Source: Paraeggerthella sp964369725 (GTDB taxonomy: Bacteria; Actinomycetota; Coriobacteriia; Coriobacteriales; Eggerthellaceae). Taken from it: a DNA stretch of 36,683 nt. The stretch's first letter is position 1. Every line of letters starts with the position of its first letter. A program made the translations under genes and the position numbers. Where the stretch lies: contig CAYJGC010000012.1 in the NCBI GenBank assembly GCA_964369725.1, forward strand, positions 1-36,683. Direction: 5' to 3'. Below, in pieces: positions 34,770-36,683 of this stretch. The notes under the pieces were generated by a model. The model had not been told where the DNA came from. It worked only from the letters and a program-made list of their open reading frames with translations, and searched no databases.

Positions 34770-34794
34770 TGCGCCCACCAGCACGGTGGGCGCA
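34770..34794 (-). terminator. Hairpin terminator (minus sense)
   Basis: TGCGCCCACC and GGTGGGCGCA pair over 10 bp around a 5-base loop. On minus the hairpin is followed by TTTTTATTCG, a proper T tract. It is the second minus-sense terminator downstream of the Nramp-family gene. It overlaps the left end of the LuxR remnant. Confidence 0.65.
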
Positions 34795-34911
34795 AAAGAG
34801 CTCTACATTGCACCTTCAACGGTTAAAACTCACGTAAAACATATTTACGAAAAGCTTGATGTTCATAATAGACAAGAGCTGTTTGACGTACTTCACCAGA
34901 AAAAAGACTAA
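34792..34911 (+). pseudogene. Remnant of a LuxR-family regulator (C-terminal DNA-binding helices only)
   Basis: The plus frame ending at the TAA of 34909-34911 reads KELYIAPSTVKTHVKHIYEK and then LDVHNRQELFDVLHQKKD. This is the second half of the LuxR/GerE helix-turn-helix: the recognition helix STVKTHV, then IYEKLDV, then the terminal helix. Upstream of about 34795 the frame no longer resembles the family and meets a stop near 34734, and it has no start codon or ribosome site, so more than 90% of the original gene is gone. LuxR regulators with this type of tail are abundant in Eggerthellaceae. Confidence 0.75.
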
Positions 34912-34946
34912 ACACACATTCCTCTTGACGGGGCATGTGTGTTTAG
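34908..34946 (-). terminator. Terminator of the Nramp-family gene
   Basis: CTAAACACACAT (34908-34919) pairs perfectly with ATGTGTGTTTAG (34935-34946) around a 15-base loop. On minus it is followed by TCTTTTTTCT. It begins 29 bases after the Nramp-family stop and overlaps the stop codon of the LuxR remnant. Confidence 0.75.
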
Positions 34947-34974
34947 CTATGTAAGTCTTAAACGAAACGCTCGA

Positions 34975-36237
34975 CTACAAACCAATAAGTTTTTCAACCG
35001 AGGCAATAAAGCTTGACATGTTGCGATAACAAATAAACAAGGTTATAACAATAATCACTATACCTGCAATATTGGCAAAAGCATGGTTCTTCCATTCACC
35101 CAAATCTTTTCCGTTAGCACAATAAAGCACAAAGAATGCCATAACCGGAAGAAGGATTGCATTAGCTGCCTGCGCAACCAAAATGAGCTGCGTAGGACTT
35201 GAGCCCAAAACAATTGCCATAATACAACCAGCAGCCAAAACAATCATCCAGATAACCTTAAACTGAATGTCTTTGATTGACTTCTTCAAGCCCAATACGC
35301 CGTTAACAGCGTATGCCGCAGAGAATGATGCCGTAATAGCGCTTGAAAAGCCTGCGGCCAAAAGTCCCAGACCTATCATCCATGTTGCCCATGAACCTAG
35401 CAAAGGCTCAAGAGCCAAAGCCATGTCTTTACCGTTTGCTACCGTTACATCAGTTCCATAGATGTTAGCAGCTGCACAAATAAGGATAGCCATAGAAATG
35501 ATGCCGCCTAAACCAATTGACAACACCGTGTCAAAGCGAGCGTCAGAAATTTGCTCAGGATCCTTAAAGCGCTCAGATGCACCTGATGCGTGCAAGAACA
35601 AGTTGTAAGGAACAATAGTAGTACCAATCAATCCTACTGCTACCAAAATTGGCGATACGCCACCCGTTTGCTCCGTTGAGGGAAGAGTAGGTACAAACAT
35701 GCCAGAAACAACGGCACCCCAGTCAGGGCTTGATGCGAGCGCCGTAACCAAAAACACAACACCCATGAATACAACAATGCCCGTAAGAATTATCTCAACA
35801 AGCTTGTAAGATCCAACCCACATGGCAGCAAAAGCGAGAATTCCCAAAACAATAACAATAGGAATTATCGAAATATCAGGCAAGACTGCCTGAATACCCA
35901 ATATACCGCCCGTGATGTTGCCTGTTTCATACGCAATATTGCCTATGAAAATAGCGATGATAACAACTACGATAGCAATCCACTTCAATGCTGGATTAGA
36001 AATACGATCGCGGATGTTTTCACCCAAACCTTTTTGAGAAACAATGCCTACACGTGATGCCATCTCTTGGAAGATGATGGTAGCAACGGTAGCAAACACC
36101 AGTGCCCATAGCATGGTGTAGCCATAGTTAGCACCAGAAACCGTACACGTAGTAACCGTGCCGGGACCGATGAAACCTGCAGCAACCAACGCGCCAGGAC
36201 CAACGTTTTTGAACTTTTGACCAATAGTCGAGCTCAT
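34975..36237 (-). CDS. Divergent Nramp (SLC11)-family divalent metal transporter
   Basis: This 420-residue protein has about 11 membrane segments and the SLC11/Nramp fold. The key positions differ from Mn/Fe Nramp proteins. The first-helix DPGN motif reads GPGT (24-27), losing the metal-binding Asp and Asn. In helix 6 the usual MPH reads VPY (TTIVPYN, 206-212), losing the thioether Met. Related proteins with changed metal sites (Nramp-related Mg2+ transporters, studied from Eggerthella lenta) carry Mg2+ and Mn2+, so Mg2+ import is a reasonable guess but not shown. AAAGGGG lies just before the ATG at 36237; an upstream open stretch to 36285 has no site. It is a single-gene unit with its own terminator. 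Confidence 0.88.
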   Translation of the reverse strand: MSSTIGQKFKNVGPGALVAAGFIGPGTVTTCTVSGANYGYTMLWALVFATVATIIFQEMASRVGIVSQKGLGENIRDRISNPALKWIAIVVVIIAIFIGNIAYETGNITGGILGIQAVLPDISIIPIVIVLGILAFAAMWVGSYKLVEIILTGIVVFMGVVFLVTALASSPDWGAVVSGMFVPTLPSTEQTGGVSPILVAVGLIGTTIVPYNLFLHASGASERFKDPEQISDARFDTVLSIGLGGIISMAILICAAANIYGTDVTVANGKDMALALEPLLGSWATWMIGLGLLAAGFSSAITASFSAAYAVNGVLGLKKSIKDIQFKVIWMIVLAAGCIMAIVLGSSPTQLILVAQAANAILLPVMAFFVLYCANGKDLGEWKNHAFANIAGIVIIVITLFICYRNMSSFIASVEKLIGL

Positions 36238-36683
36238 ACTTACCCCTTTCATACATAAACAATAAAACCACATTAACCACACCACTTTACCAGAACAGCG
36301 TGTTTTCGCCTAGAGACAAAACTATCCGTCTAGCGTAATAAAGCAAATTGAAAAGCGCTTTGATTTCACAATAAAAAGCGTCCGCGTATTCTTAAAAAAG
36401 ATTATCGTCTTGATTTTTTGCATAATTGTATGATTTTTTTAAGTTACTATACACTGCAATTGCATATTTTTCTATTTTTTTCCTATATTACTCTATAAAG
36501 CAGCTCTTTTCTTTTTTTGCAATACGTTGTATTATCGCTACATCGGAATATTGCTTGATGCTCAGCAATCTTGCAAGCCTAGGTGCGGCGTTTTGGCGAA
36601 CGAGAACCGTGCTTTTGCGAGCAAAAGCAATAGGGCGCATAATTTATTAGCAAAGCTAACCCCTACGCGGCACTAATAAAAAG
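36238..36683. other. Non-coding right edge: leader of the Nramp-family gene and an AT-rich hairpin region
   Basis: A 74-codon plus frame (36426-36650) is Phe/Ile/Tyr-rich and reflects the AT-rich bases 36410-36540 rather than a real gene; no ribosome site precedes it. To the right, ATTGCT/AGCAAT (36550-36569) and TGCTTTTGC/GCAAAAGCA (36610-36629, two bases between arms) are inverted repeats. I found no metal-repressor box before the transporter. A gene reading in from the right edge cannot be excluded. Confidence 0.4.

Noticed and set aside
36426..36650. 74-codon plus frame at the right edge
   Set aside because: Phe/Tyr/Ile-rich from AT-rich DNA, no ribosome site, no family resemblance.
1..36683. 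tRNA genes, CRISPR arrays, transposases, integrases or prophage genes
   Set aside because: No cloverleaf with a GTTCGA-type arm, no regularly spaced identical repeats other than coding LRR units, and no mobile-element protein was seen on reading both strands.

Overview
The window looks like the chromosome of an anaerobic actinobacterium of the class Coriobacteriia, probably near the Eggerthellaceae but with lower G+C than most of that family. The evidence is protein content. There is a giant acyl-CoA dehydratase activase fusion, an Nramp-like transporter of a divergent type, a menaquinone methyltransferase, a proton-translocating transhydrogenase, HypA/HypB, and a LuxR-tail remnant of the kind common in that family. 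No rRNA, tRNA, CRISPR array, insertion sequence, phage gene or integrase was found. Species assignment is inference.

Region 1 (1-8.5 kb) is almost all on the minus strand. It holds the N-terminal part of a BspA-type leucine-rich-repeat surface protein that runs off the left edge, and a QueT queuosine-precursor transporter behind a long structured leader with a good promoter. It also holds a two-gene unit of a TetR regulator and a 1569-residue activase/dehydratase-like protein.

Region 2 (8.5-19.2 kb) is the conserved bacterial envelope/isoprenoid/translation block, read leftwards as htrA, pyrH, frr, uppS, cdsA, dxr, rseP, ispG, proS. It links UMP phosphorylation, ribosome recycling, lipid-carrier synthesis (Dxr and IspG feed UppS), CDP-diacylglycerol synthesis and intramembrane proteolysis. 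rpsB and tsf, the usual neighbours of pyrH, are absent. Their place is taken by a 358-base spacer with mutually exclusive hairpins. The RseP protein has apparently lost its PDZ domain and gained a winged-helix-like insert. dxr carries a short insertion associated with repeats.

Region 3 (19.4-22.6 kb) is a plus-strand operon: an unrecognised one-TM protein, an iron-type alcohol dehydrogenase and an ALDH3-like aldehyde dehydrogenase, closed by a strong terminator.

Region 4 (22.6-30.3 kb, minus) has nadE, hypB, hypA, tatC, one tatA/B gene with a very long Ala/Lys tail, a small membrane protein, an amidohydrolase and a HelD-like helicase. Region 5 (30.4-36.7 kb) has menG on plus. It then has pntA-pntB and a divergent Nramp-family transporter on minus, with a LuxR C-terminal remnant between two terminators, and ends in a non-coding right edge.

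The best candidates for something undescribed are the pyrH leader, the queT leader and the unusual RseP architecture. All functional names rest on motif recognition by eye; no database search was run.
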